Made by a program: the position numbers and the translations under genes | From: Clostridiales bacterium | GTDB taxonomy: Bacteria; Bacillota; Clostridia; Christensenellales; Aristaeellaceae | Assembly: GCA_004556155.1 (NCBI GenBank) | Contig: SFIM01000009.1 | Location: forward strand, 12,790-76,789 | Direction of reading: 5' to 3' | Length of the DNA stretch: 64,000 bases | Notes under the pieces: model-generated | What the model saw: only the letters and a program-made list of their open reading frames with translations | What the model was told of the DNA's origin: nothing | The model's database searches: none | Shown here: positions 1-7,693 of the stretch, in pieces | Layout of the letters: the number at the start of each line of letters is the position of its first letter | How positions within the stretch are numbered: the stretch's first letter is position 1

Positions 1-834
1 GGGATTCTGATAATCGTAGGGATCGTCCTTGACGGTAATATAATCATACTGGGTGGAGCCCCAGATGTTGCGCACCGATTCAATCTGTCCGCCGTTGGAC
101 GCGGTATAATAGGTAGCGGTATAGGCATTGCCGTTCATGGACACAAGACCACGGGTTTCCTGCACCGCCTGCACACAGCGGGCGTTGCCCGAGGGCGTGC
201 CGTTATACACCTGATCGTTGGTAGTATCCACCACGTCGTAGCTGCGTGCAGTGGAGGCGTTCATGGCACGGACGGTATAAGTACGCGCCGAAACGCACTG
301 CGCCTTGAGCGATTCCAGCGGGGAGGAATTGCCCATCTCATAGGGCAGCACGCCGCACAGATAATCCTCAATAAACACATGCGCGATGGTATACAACTTG
401 TAAACACCACCGCTGCGGACGGATTTGAACTGCAGATCGCCCGGATACAGATTGCCGCTGACGCGCGCCTGGCTGATCTTCACGCCGTTGTCCGCAGCGC
501 TGGTCGTATGGCGGCGAAGGCGAAAATCCGTGCCCATGGCGGTGGTCACGCCGTTTTGGGTCAGGGTCAATTGACCCGTTGTGCTGTTAAAGCCCACCAT
601 CACCGTGCTGCCGTTGGCCAGGGCGGTCGCGCCGCTGCCATCCAGCGAGTAGCTGCCGCAAATGGTAATATCCAACCGCGAGGGCGAACCCAGCGAGGAC
701 AGATACACGCGCACCGTGCCATCCATGGTAGTATCCTCCGCCAGAGCGGCTTCGCTTAAAAAGCCGCCGGGCAGCAGCAGGCAGATTGCCAGGACAATCG
801 CCAGTCCGGATTGAAGGATCTTGTTCATGCGCAT
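1..834 (-). CDS. SpoIID/LytB-domain secreted protein (3' end outside window)
   Basis: 278 residues are visible, with no stop before the window edge. A signal peptide (residues 1-33, ending AALA) is followed by a beta-rich region and then the SpoIID/LytB signature: YLCGVLPYEM, then SLKAQCVSARTY at about residues 155-190, then YYTASNGG near residue 235. In this family SpoIID is a lytic transglycosylase acting on peptidoglycan during engulfment, but many clostridial paralogues are vegetative wall proteins. The sigma-A-like promoter at 880-908 favours the vegetative reading. Start chosen at 834 because GGAGG lies 6 bases upstream; a second ATG at 828 is possible. It follows the acyltransferase on the same strand, but has its own promoter. 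Confidence 0.85.
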   Translation of the reverse strand, partial: MRMNKILQSGLAIVLAICLLLPGGFLSEAALAEDTTMDGTVRVYLSSLGSPSRLDITICGSYSLDGSGATALANGSTVMVGFNSTTGQLTLTQNGVTTAMGTDFRLRRHTTSAADNGVKISQARVSGNLYPGDLQFKSVRSGGVYKLYTIAHVFIEDYLCGVLPYEMGNSSPLESLKAQCVSARTYTVRAMNASTARSYDVVDTTNDQVYNGTPSGNARCVQAVQETRGLVSMNGNAYTATYYTASNGGQIESVRNIWGSTQYDYITVKDDPYDYQNP

Positions 835-879
835 GCCATGCCTCCATCGCGTAGTCGTAATACTTTCGTAATTATTTGC

Positions 880-908
880 AGTATATCACAGGATGAGCGG
901 CTTGTCTA
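880..908 (-). promoter_or_regulatory. sigma-A promoter for the SpoIID-domain gene
   Basis: On the minus strand, TAGACA (903-908), a 17-base spacer and TATACT (880-885). The -35 overlaps the stop codon of the upstream acyltransferase gene, so the SpoIID-domain gene can be expressed separately. Confidence 0.6.
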
Positions 909-2129
909 TTTGTTTTTCCTGCCAGCGCGCTGCCCGCGGCCCAGCCGCGCAATGGGCTGCTCAAAAGCATAGGTAACCAGCACGGAAATGGCCAGCGCCC
1001 CGGCAAAGCACAGCGCAACGTATAAATACTGCCAGGTGTGGTCGCCCACCGTCCAGGGCGTTTCATATTCGGACACTGGAATATTCCAGCGCTTGAGCTG
1101 CACGGCGAACACCTGATGCCACATATAGAACTGAAACGAGATTTCGCTCAGTACCCGCGTAACGCGATTGCCCATCAATAGCCGCAACGGCTGAGCGCCG
1201 TAAAGCAGCCCCAGCAGGCTCAGGCCGACCGCCGCCGAAAACAAAAAGCGCCGGTTCATCTGCCCCAGGCGGATATGATCGTACCCGCTTTCCCCCGCCT
1301 GCGCGGAAATCAGGCGCGCAATCAGGCAGCAGGCAACGATCAGCACCCCTGTAAACAGCGCGCGCGTCCAGCCATCTTGCTTTGTGCGGCGCTTAATGGC
1401 GCAGTAGATTCCCGCCAACGCCATGCCATTGGCATATACATCCAGCTGCGCCGGAAGCTGATTGAAATACAGCGTGGTATCGGGCAGTGTGGCCGCCCAC
1501 GCGCGATAGCCAAAGGCAACGGCCAGCATGCTCGCATAGCACAGCGCGGGCTTTTTGCGGAATAGCCGCGCCACCAGCGGGAAAACCAAGTAAAACTGCA
1601 TTTCCACACCCAGCGTCCACAACGAGCCATTGAGGGGCGATCCGATATAGCTGAACCGAAACAGCGTGTGTGTAAACGTGGCGTGCGCCATCAAATCGCG
1701 CCCCATGTACCAGGCGTTGAAGGTGCCGTCCGGGTTGTTATAGCTGCCGCCCGGCAGGGCCACAAAGATCAACATGATCAGCACGCACAGGTAATAGGAC
1801 GGTACAATGCGCAGCAAGCGCTTTTTATAGAACTGCCAAATACTCGGAGCCTTGCCTCCGTTCTCAGCGGCCTCGGCATGGGGCAAATACAGCAGAAACC
1901 CCGACAGCAGCAGCATCGCATCCACCCAGATATAGCCCGAGCGCAGCCAGGGATCCAGCGATGTATAGTAGCCGAATATGGATATGTTGGGTGTCAACCA
2001 GCTTTGCTGCCAGATATGATAGCACCCCACGAAAAGCACAAACAGCGCGCGGGCGCCATCCAGTGCGGGAAGGCGTCCATCGCGCTCAGTTTGCGTATAT
2101 AGCTGATAATTTTGCGTTAATCGGTTCAT
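906..2129 (-). CDS. Acyltransferase family 3 (OafA/YrhL-type) membrane protein
   Basis: 407 residues with about ten hydrophobic segments. The N-terminus carries the family signature LPALDGAR (residues 20-27) followed by His38 in CYHIWQQ, the usual catalytic histidine. A second family feature, a WTLGVEMQFY segment, occurs near residue 170. Such proteins O-acylate sugars, lipids or peptidoglycan on the outer side of the membrane, taking acetyl or another acyl group from the cytoplasm; the acceptor here is unknown. The ATG overlaps the stop of the upstream solenoid gene by 4 bases (2126-2129), so translation is probably coupled and the two proteins may work together at the envelope. Confidence 0.85.
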   Translation of the reverse strand: MNRLTQNYQLYTQTERDGRLPALDGARALFVLFVGCYHIWQQSWLTPNISIFGYYTSLDPWLRSGYIWVDAMLLLSGFLLYLPHAEAAENGGKAPSIWQFYKKRLLRIVPSYYLCVLIMLIFVALPGGSYNNPDGTFNAWYMGRDLMAHATFTHTLFRFSYIGSPLNGSLWTLGVEMQFYLVFPLVARLFRKKPALCYASMLAVAFGYRAWAATLPDTTLYFNQLPAQLDVYANGMALAGIYCAIKRRTKQDGWTRALFTGVLIVACCLIARLISAQAGESGYDHIRLGQMNRRFLFSAAVGLSLLGLLYGAQPLRLLMGNRVTRVLSEISFQFYMWHQVFAVQLKRWNIPVSEYETPWTVGDHTWQYLYVALCFAGALAISVLVTYAFEQPIARLGRGQRAGRKNK

Positions 2130-5017
2130 TCTTCTGTCACTCGAGTCAGCTTATACTGTGTCTTATTGCTGTTATTGATCACCGACAGGCTCTTATCCGT
2201 GCAGGAATAAATCTGCCAGTTCTGGTTCAGGTCGTTCGCCCGCGTGCCCACGCTCATGGCGTACATGCTCACGTTGAAATAGCCATCCTTGCCATCAATG
2301 GTGCAGGTGCCGTCATCGCGGAATTCCATCTTAATGCCCTTGGCGCTGACCCAGCTGCCCAGGATGCGATAACAGATGCGGTTGAGCTTTTTCTCTGTTA
2401 CATCCTTGTAATCAGGAATGTTGCGATAGTACCGCAGCGCCTCATAGGGTTTCTTCTGCGCGTACAGTTCGTTTGCGTAATTGTAGTTAGCCTCATTGTA
2501 AATATCATCGATATCGGCATACTTTTCCGATACATTCTCGCGCTGCATACCTTCCAGGGCATTGACGGCGGCAGCGTAATCCTGTGCATCCATCGCCGTG
2601 CGCGCGGCGGTATACACCGCCTCATAATAGGCGTCATAGCAGGCGGCGGCACGGTCGGCGGCATCCTGATAATCAGGAATGGAAGCAAACAGCGCGGCGG
2701 CGGCAGAAAGATCCCCTTCCTGCTGCTTGGCCTCGGCGCTCAGATACACGCTCTGGCGGCGCAGCGCCTCCGCGTCCTCATAGCCGGGGATATTTTGCAG
2801 GTAATTCGCAGCGGTCTGATAATCCACATTTTTGATAGCCTCGCCGGCCAGCTGATACACACAATCGTCATAGCGAGCACGGGCGTCCTGATAATCGCCT
2901 GCCAGCTCAAACTGCGTTGTCGCGGCGGCGATATCCTGCCCCTCCTGCAATTGCAGACCCAGCAGATAGTGCGCGCGCTGCAGCATTTCGGCGCTGCCCT
3001 CATAATCGCCCAGATCAGTCAGGTAATCGATTGCCAGGGTATAATCGCCCTGCTCCAGCACCTCAGCCGCCAGGCTATAGCGCGCGTTCTTCGCTTCCTC
3101 CGGGCTGTTTGCAAAGTCGCCCAGCGCGTCGAAGGCCGCAATCGCCCCCGCGTAATCGCCAGCCGTCAGCAGCTCCTCCGCCTGTGCATAGCGCACCTGG
3201 CGCAGGCGCTCGTCCGCATCCTGATATCCGGGAATGTTCTCCAGCAGCGCAGCAGCGCCGTCCAGATTGCCCGCCTCCTGCAGCTGCACAGCAGGGATGT
3301 AGGTATACTCCTGCCACATGGCCGTCGCTTCGTCGTCGGATACGGCGGCGATCAGCAGCTCACGCGCGGCGGCATAATCGCCCGCCTCGGCCTTTTCACG
3401 CGCCAACTGGCGGCAGCAGTCGTTGACCAGCTCCTGCGCGTTGCGGAAACCCGCTATCTTTTCCAGCATCTCCTTGGCCTGGGCGTAATCGCCCTGCTCG
3501 TACAGATCCACCGCCGGCTCGTACAGGCAGGCCGTGGCCTGGGTGTAAGCGTCCAGATAGTCGCCGGCTTTGAGATAGTACTCCGCTGCCATTTCGTATT
3601 CTTCATTGGAAAAATACTGATTGGCCGCGCCATAGTAGCTGACCTTGAGGTAATCGGCCGTGTTTTCAAAATCGGTATCCAACTGTTCCAGCAGCGCAAT
3701 CGCGCCCAGATAATCGCCACTCTGCATATCGGCCTGTGCAGGCTGATACAGACACATGGCGGCCTTATCGGCAGCATCCTGATAGGAACCCAGCGACAGG
3801 AATTTTTCGCGGGCAGCCGTGTAGTCCATGTTGTCCATGCGTTCCTGCGCCCACTGGTATATCGCTGCACGGCTTTGATCTGCCGCATCCTGATAATCGG
3901 CAATCTCGCCAAACAGCGCAATTGCGCTTTCATATTGACGGGCAGCCAGCAGCCGCTGCGCACGCTGATACCGCGCCGCACGGGACATATCGCGGCTGTC
4001 CCGATAATCGCCCAGGCTGTCGAAAGCATCCTGCGCGGTTTTCAGGGCCGTAATGGTGCCCGTATTCATGGTATCCCGCGCCTGGCGATAGGTGCATTCC
4101 TTGGCCAGATCCTCGCTGCTGTAATATAGGCGCATATCCAATAGATCAATATCCAGCCCAATAAAATCCAGCTTGATGGGCAGCGAATAGCGTCCTTGCC
4201 GGGCAGCCAGGCTTTCAAAGCCCGCGCGCGCGGCGGTGTACACGCCGTTATCCAGCTGACGGCTGGCGGTGTAATAATGATAGAAAGGAATGCCATGGAA
4301 ATAGACGCCAAAGGTAAGCACCAGCGCCGTCACAGAGCCTGTAACAATCATGGTGATCTTGCGGCGGTGGTTGCGCTTTTTCAACGCTTCCGCCTCGCGC
4401 TGCTCGGCAACGCGCTGAGCCTCGGCCCGCTCGCGGCGCGCCTTTTCCTCCATCGCGTTTTCATGCTCGAAGATCACCGTTTCCACCGCGGCTTCGTTAA
4501 AGCTGGTAAACACATCGCGCTTGAGCCTGCCGCAGCGGCGGCAGGTATCCTCGCGCGCACTATTGGGGCGGCCGCACACGCACATCCACACCGCGCCCTG
4601 ATCGCTGGGATAGCCCAGCGCGTCAGCGCCTGCCAGATAGCGCAGCACATCCAGTCTGCGGCCGGCAGGCAGGGCATTGGAGGTATACTCGCTTACGTTG
4701 CCCGCCGTATGCCGCCAAACAGTGCCATCCTCAAACCACACCTTTTCGATGGAAAAATCAAGACCCTCCGCCTGCTCGCCGCCATCAATGGCCGCCGTCA
4801 CCTCAAAGGCGCTGCGCCCCAGCCCCTGCTGAGCCTGGATGCGCTCTACCTGGCGGGACATCAGTGCGCCCTGCGCGTCATAGCACGCAAAGACTACCTG
4901 TAAGCTCGTTACAGTCTGCTCCGTCAAATTGAACAGCTGCAAATGGCAGACAGGATACTGCCGGGTAGGCAGCGCATAATGCCACAGCTCCACCGGGCAC
5001 GTCAGGTCGATTTTCAT
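2126..5017 (-). CDS. Zinc-ribbon, single-pass membrane protein with a long TPR-like solenoid
   Basis: 963 residues, not a named family that I recognise. Order: N-terminal globular region (1-140); zinc ribbon CVCG-x9-CRRCG at about 146-162; Glu/Arg-rich coiled coil (about 187-215); basic KKRNHRRK stop signal; one membrane segment (about 222-245). Then some 14-15 repeats of about 40 residues, each built around GDYxxAxxxFxxLGDYxDA (about 300-870), and a C-terminal domain beginning GSWVSAKG (about 890-963). The positive-inside rule puts the zinc ribbon in the cytoplasm and the solenoid outside. The repeats resemble TPR/Sel1-like helical hairpins and suggest a binding scaffold. RBS GGGGGGAG precedes the start. 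It is coupled to the downstream acyltransferase. Confidence 0.75.
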   Translation of the reverse strand: MKIDLTCPVELWHYALPTRQYPVCHLQLFNLTEQTVTSLQVVFACYDAQGALMSRQVERIQAQQGLGRSAFEVTAAIDGGEQAEGLDFSIEKVWFEDGTVWRHTAGNVSEYTSNALPAGRRLDVLRYLAGADALGYPSDQGAVWMCVCGRPNSAREDTCRRCGRLKRDVFTSFNEAAVETVIFEHENAMEEKARRERAEAQRVAEQREAEALKKRNHRRKITMIVTGSVTALVLTFGVYFHGIPFYHYYTASRQLDNGVYTAARAGFESLAARQGRYSLPIKLDFIGLDIDLLDMRLYYSSEDLAKECTYRQARDTMNTGTITALKTAQDAFDSLGDYRDSRDMSRAARYQRAQRLLAARQYESAIALFGEIADYQDAADQSRAAIYQWAQERMDNMDYTAAREKFLSLGSYQDAADKAAMCLYQPAQADMQSGDYLGAIALLEQLDTDFENTADYLKVSYYGAANQYFSNEEYEMAAEYYLKAGDYLDAYTQATACLYEPAVDLYEQGDYAQAKEMLEKIAGFRNAQELVNDCCRQLAREKAEAGDYAAARELLIAAVSDDEATAMWQEYTYIPAVQLQEAGNLDGAAALLENIPGYQDADERLRQVRYAQAEELLTAGDYAGAIAAFDALGDFANSPEEAKNARYSLAAEVLEQGDYTLAIDYLTDLGDYEGSAEMLQRAHYLLGLQLQEGQDIAAATTQFELAGDYQDARARYDDCVYQLAGEAIKNVDYQTAANYLQNIPGYEDAEALRRQSVYLSAEAKQQEGDLSAAAALFASIPDYQDAADRAAACYDAYYEAVYTAARTAMDAQDYAAAVNALEGMQRENVSEKYADIDDIYNEANYNYANELYAQKKPYEALRYYRNIPDYKDVTEKKLNRICYRILGSWVSAKGIKMEFRDDGTCTIDGKDGYFNVSMYAMSVGTRANDLNQNWQIYSCTDKSLSVINNSNKTQYKLTRVTEE

Positions 5018-5072
5018 CGTTTACTCCCCCCGCTGATTGATCAGGGATTCGGTATGGTATCGGCTGTTTTTA

Positions 5073-6209
5073 TTATCTCCAGGCGCAGGTCATATCGGCC
5101 AGGCGGCCATCCACAACGGTCAGGCGCAGCAGCACCGTGCCATTTTCCGCCTGCACGGCATAGGCAATGCTGGCCGTGCCATCGTTGTTCTTGTCGCAGC
5201 GGCCATAGGGGGCCGTTACGCCGTCACCATAGAGCGCGCCCTCGTTCGCGTCATGGCGGAAACGGCCAATCACGCTGGCCAGCGTATCGTCAATGCGCAG
5301 CCCACGGGGGCCTTCCAGCATATCCTCGTAGATTTCCAGCAGGCTCAGCCGCTGCAGATTGCGCGTGCTGTCATAGTTAAAGATAGCCTGGATGCCCTCC
5401 CACTGCAGGATGCGCAGATAGTTCGCGCCGTCCTGCTGCCAGGTATCGCTCTGCGCCGCGCCCAGATGAGCCTGCAGTTGCTCGGGCGTGCCAGATACAA
5501 AATCGAAACCGCCAAAATACAGATCCTCCAGCGCCAGCTCGTCGGGATCGTCCGAGCGATACACGCTGTAATCGGCCTTTGCCTGCAGCTGAGAAAGCTG
5601 CTCCAATTCGGCCTGAGCTTCGCCAAGGGTCATGGGCTGATCCTGCATCAATACCTGAATGGCGGTGATCACATCGTCCTGCAGGGTATACACGGCATAG
5701 CTTACATACACCTGATCGCCCTGTGCGGCATAGATGGCATGCTCTACTACCTGCGCGCGGGAACCATCGCGCAGCAGGCGGCCCGTATTGACCGTGCCGG
5801 GCAGCTGACCGGAGATGTAAAGCACCGCCTCATCATGCGTGCCGGACAGGGAAGGATTATCCAGCGGATAAGCAGCCAGCAGCTGCTCCAGCGAATCACC
5901 GGGCTTGAGGCCGCGCATATCCGACAGCGTGTTTTCGGAGGGCGTAATTTCAATCCCATCGATCACCGCCGTGTCTGTCAGCGCGCTCTGATCGCTGTCC
6001 AGCGCAAAAGCATCATAATCCAGCTTGTACATGCCGTCTTCTTCATATACCGTCAGCGCTTCGGCGGGCATGCTGCGGGCAGACTCCACCAGCTCGTCCC
6101 GCAGATTAATCAGTTCATCCTGGCGCAGCATCGCGGCTTCCTCGCCCAGCGCGCAGCAGGCAAACAGGCACAAGATCATGGCGATCAGCAGCGCAACGTT
6201 TTTTTTCAT
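5073..6209 (-). CDS. Secreted protein of unknown function
   Basis: 378 residues. The N-terminus MKKN...CLFACCALGEEA is a signal peptide; cleavage after ALG or lipidation on a cysteine are both possible, but the lipobox (LFAC) is poor. Two stretches, LKPGDSLEQLLAAYP near residue 95 and RIDDTLASVIGRF near residue 300, look like the short G-x-S/T-L-xx-V motif that opens SmpA/BamE-like or lipoprotein repeat domains, so it may be two copies of a small alpha/beta fold. No catalytic motif is evident. The gene starts 17 bases after the pdp stop and ends 55 bases before the solenoid gene, so it is likely in the same transcript. Confidence 0.65.
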   Translation of the reverse strand: MKKNVALLIAMILCLFACCALGEEAAMLRQDELINLRDELVESARSMPAEALTVYEEDGMYKLDYDAFALDSDQSALTDTAVIDGIEITPSENTLSDMRGLKPGDSLEQLLAAYPLDNPSLSGTHDEAVLYISGQLPGTVNTGRLLRDGSRAQVVEHAIYAAQGDQVYVSYAVYTLQDDVITAIQVLMQDQPMTLGEAQAELEQLSQLQAKADYSVYRSDDPDELALEDLYFGGFDFVSGTPEQLQAHLGAAQSDTWQQDGANYLRILQWEGIQAIFNYDSTRNLQRLSLLEIYEDMLEGPRGLRIDDTLASVIGRFRHDANEGALYGDGVTAPYGRCDKNNDGTASIAYAVQAENGTVLLRLTVVDGRLADMTCAWR

Positions 6210-6226
6210 TTTGTTTTCCTATCCTT

Positions 6227-7546
6227 TCAGTATTCGGTCACGCCCTGCGGCGTTACCATGGCGTAAATCAGGCGGGAAGGCGGCGTCGGCGCATCCCCTA
6301 TTTCCACCGCGCGCAGAATCATCTGCTGCGCCCCGGCAAAGGTATCCTCATTGGCGGCGTACACCGTGCAGATGGGCGCGCCCGCGGACAGGTTGTCCCC
6401 CACGCGGCAGCGCATGATAAAGCCCACGCGCGGATCGATCTGATCGGTTTTCTGCCTGCGGCCCGCGCCCAGCTCCTGCGCGGCATAGCCCAGCAGGGTG
6501 GTATCCATCCGGGCGATCACGCCCGCACGCGGCGCGGCGACATCGCGCACAATGGGCGCGTCGGCCAGCGCTTCAGGATGATCGCATACGCTTTCATCCC
6601 CGCCCTGGGCGCGGATCAGCTGCCGCAGCTTTTCAAGGCCGCTGCCATCCGCCAGCGCGCGGCGCAGCATCGCTTCGCCCTCCTCGGGATTGGCAGCCAC
6701 GCCGCCCACCGTCAACAGCTGCGCACCCAACGCCAGCGACACCGTCAGCAGCGGGCCCGCGCTTTCGCCGCGCAGGATCTCCACCGCGTCCTTGACCTCC
6801 AGCATATTGCCCACATGCGAGCCCAGCGGCTCGTCCATGCCCGTAAGCAGGGCCGATACATTGCGGCCCGCGCGCGTACCGATATCCACCATAGTCTTCG
6901 CCAGCGCCAGGCTACCGGCGTAATCGGGCATGATCGCGCCCGAGCCGACCTTGACGTCCAGCACAATGCCCTGCGCGCCGGAGGCCAGCTTTTTACTCAT
7001 GATACTGGAAGCAATCAGGGGCAGGCTATCCACGGTGGCCGTGGTGTCGCGCAGCGCGTACAGCGTTTTATCGGCGGGAGCCAGCTCGGCGCTTTGGCCC
7101 ACCACCGCGCAGCCAATCTCGCGCACCTGGCGCAGGAAATCCGCCTCCGGCAGGCTGGTGCGCATGCCGATGGATTCCATCTTATCCACCGTGCCGCCGG
7201 TATGCCCCAGGCCGCGGCCGCTCATCTTGGCAATTTTCGCCCCGCAGGCAGCGCACAGCGGCACCAGCACCAGGGTGGTGGTATCGCCCACGCCGCCGGT
7301 GGAGTGCTTATCCACCGGGATGCCGCCCACATCGGGATGCAGCATATCGCCCGAGCGCGCCATGGCCAGGGTCAGATCGGCCGTTTCGCGCGCATCCATG
7401 CCGTTTAAGCGAATGGCCATCAGCAGGGCGGAAAGCTGATAATCGGGAACAGTTTTATCCGCCGCGCCGCGAACAAAGGCTTCGATCTGTTCGCCCGTCA
7501 GCGCGCGGCCAAATTTTTTATCCGCAATAATTGCCGGAAAATTCAT
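6227..7546 (-). CDS. pdp: Pyrimidine-nucleoside phosphorylase
   Basis: 439 residues, the normal length for the thymidine/pyrimidine-nucleoside phosphorylase family. It cleaves uridine, thymidine or deoxyuridine with phosphate to the base plus (deoxy)ribose-1-phosphate in the cytosol. The family signature surrounds DKHSTGGVGD (about residues 79-88), followed by KMSGRGLGHTGGT, the phosphate and base site; the C-terminal alpha/beta domain contains MRCRVGDNLSAG. Pyrimidine specificity in general (Pdp) rather than strict thymidine specificity (DeoA) is inferred from the Gram-positive context. First gene after the promoter at 7580-7608; RBS AAAGGAG. Confidence 0.92.
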   Translation of the reverse strand: MNFPAIIADKKFGRALTGEQIEAFVRGAADKTVPDYQLSALLMAIRLNGMDARETADLTLAMARSGDMLHPDVGGIPVDKHSTGGVGDTTTLVLVPLCAACGAKIAKMSGRGLGHTGGTVDKMESIGMRTSLPEADFLRQVREIGCAVVGQSAELAPADKTLYALRDTTATVDSLPLIASSIMSKKLASGAQGIVLDVKVGSGAIMPDYAGSLALAKTMVDIGTRAGRNVSALLTGMDEPLGSHVGNMLEVKDAVEILRGESAGPLLTVSLALGAQLLTVGGVAANPEEGEAMLRRALADGSGLEKLRQLIRAQGGDESVCDHPEALADAPIVRDVAAPRAGVIARMDTTLLGYAAQELGAGRRQKTDQIDPRVGFIMRCRVGDNLSAGAPICTVYAANEDTFAGAQQMILRAVEIGDAPTPPSRLIYAMVTPQGVTEY

Positions 7547-7579
7547 AATGTTCTCCTTTTATAGATGATTCCACTATGC

Positions 7580-7608
7580 AGTATAGCATAACATGGGCGC
7601 AAATACAA
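7580..7608 (-). promoter_or_regulatory. sigma-A promoter of the pdp operon
   Basis: Minus strand: TTGTAT (7603-7608), 17-base spacer, TATACT (7580-7585), about 34 bases ahead of the pdp start. Confidence 0.65.
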
Positions 7609-7640
7609 GAAAAGCCGCAGGATATCTTACAATTCCCTAT

Positions 7641-7682
7641 AAAAAGACACGCGCCACCCGGCAAAATTCTCCAGGCGGCGTG
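7641..7682 (-). terminator. Possible imperfect terminator after copA
   Basis: On the minus strand an imperfect GC-rich stem (arms 7674-7682 and 7648-7658) is followed by a TCTTTTTATA run. It sits directly after the copA stop and before the pdp promoter. Confidence 0.4.
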
Positions 7683-7693
7683 CAAAGGCGCAT

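Noticed and set aside
2400..4080. Regularly spaced DNA repeats (TGATAATC/CGTAATCGCC), CRISPR-like at a glance
   Set aside because: Spacing and divergence follow the 40-codon protein repeat; no identical repeats with unique spacers.
1961..4129. Long open frame on the plus strand across the solenoid gene
   Set aside because: Antisense to a repeat-rich coding gene; its residues are reverse-complement artefacts of the repeated codons and it has no RBS.
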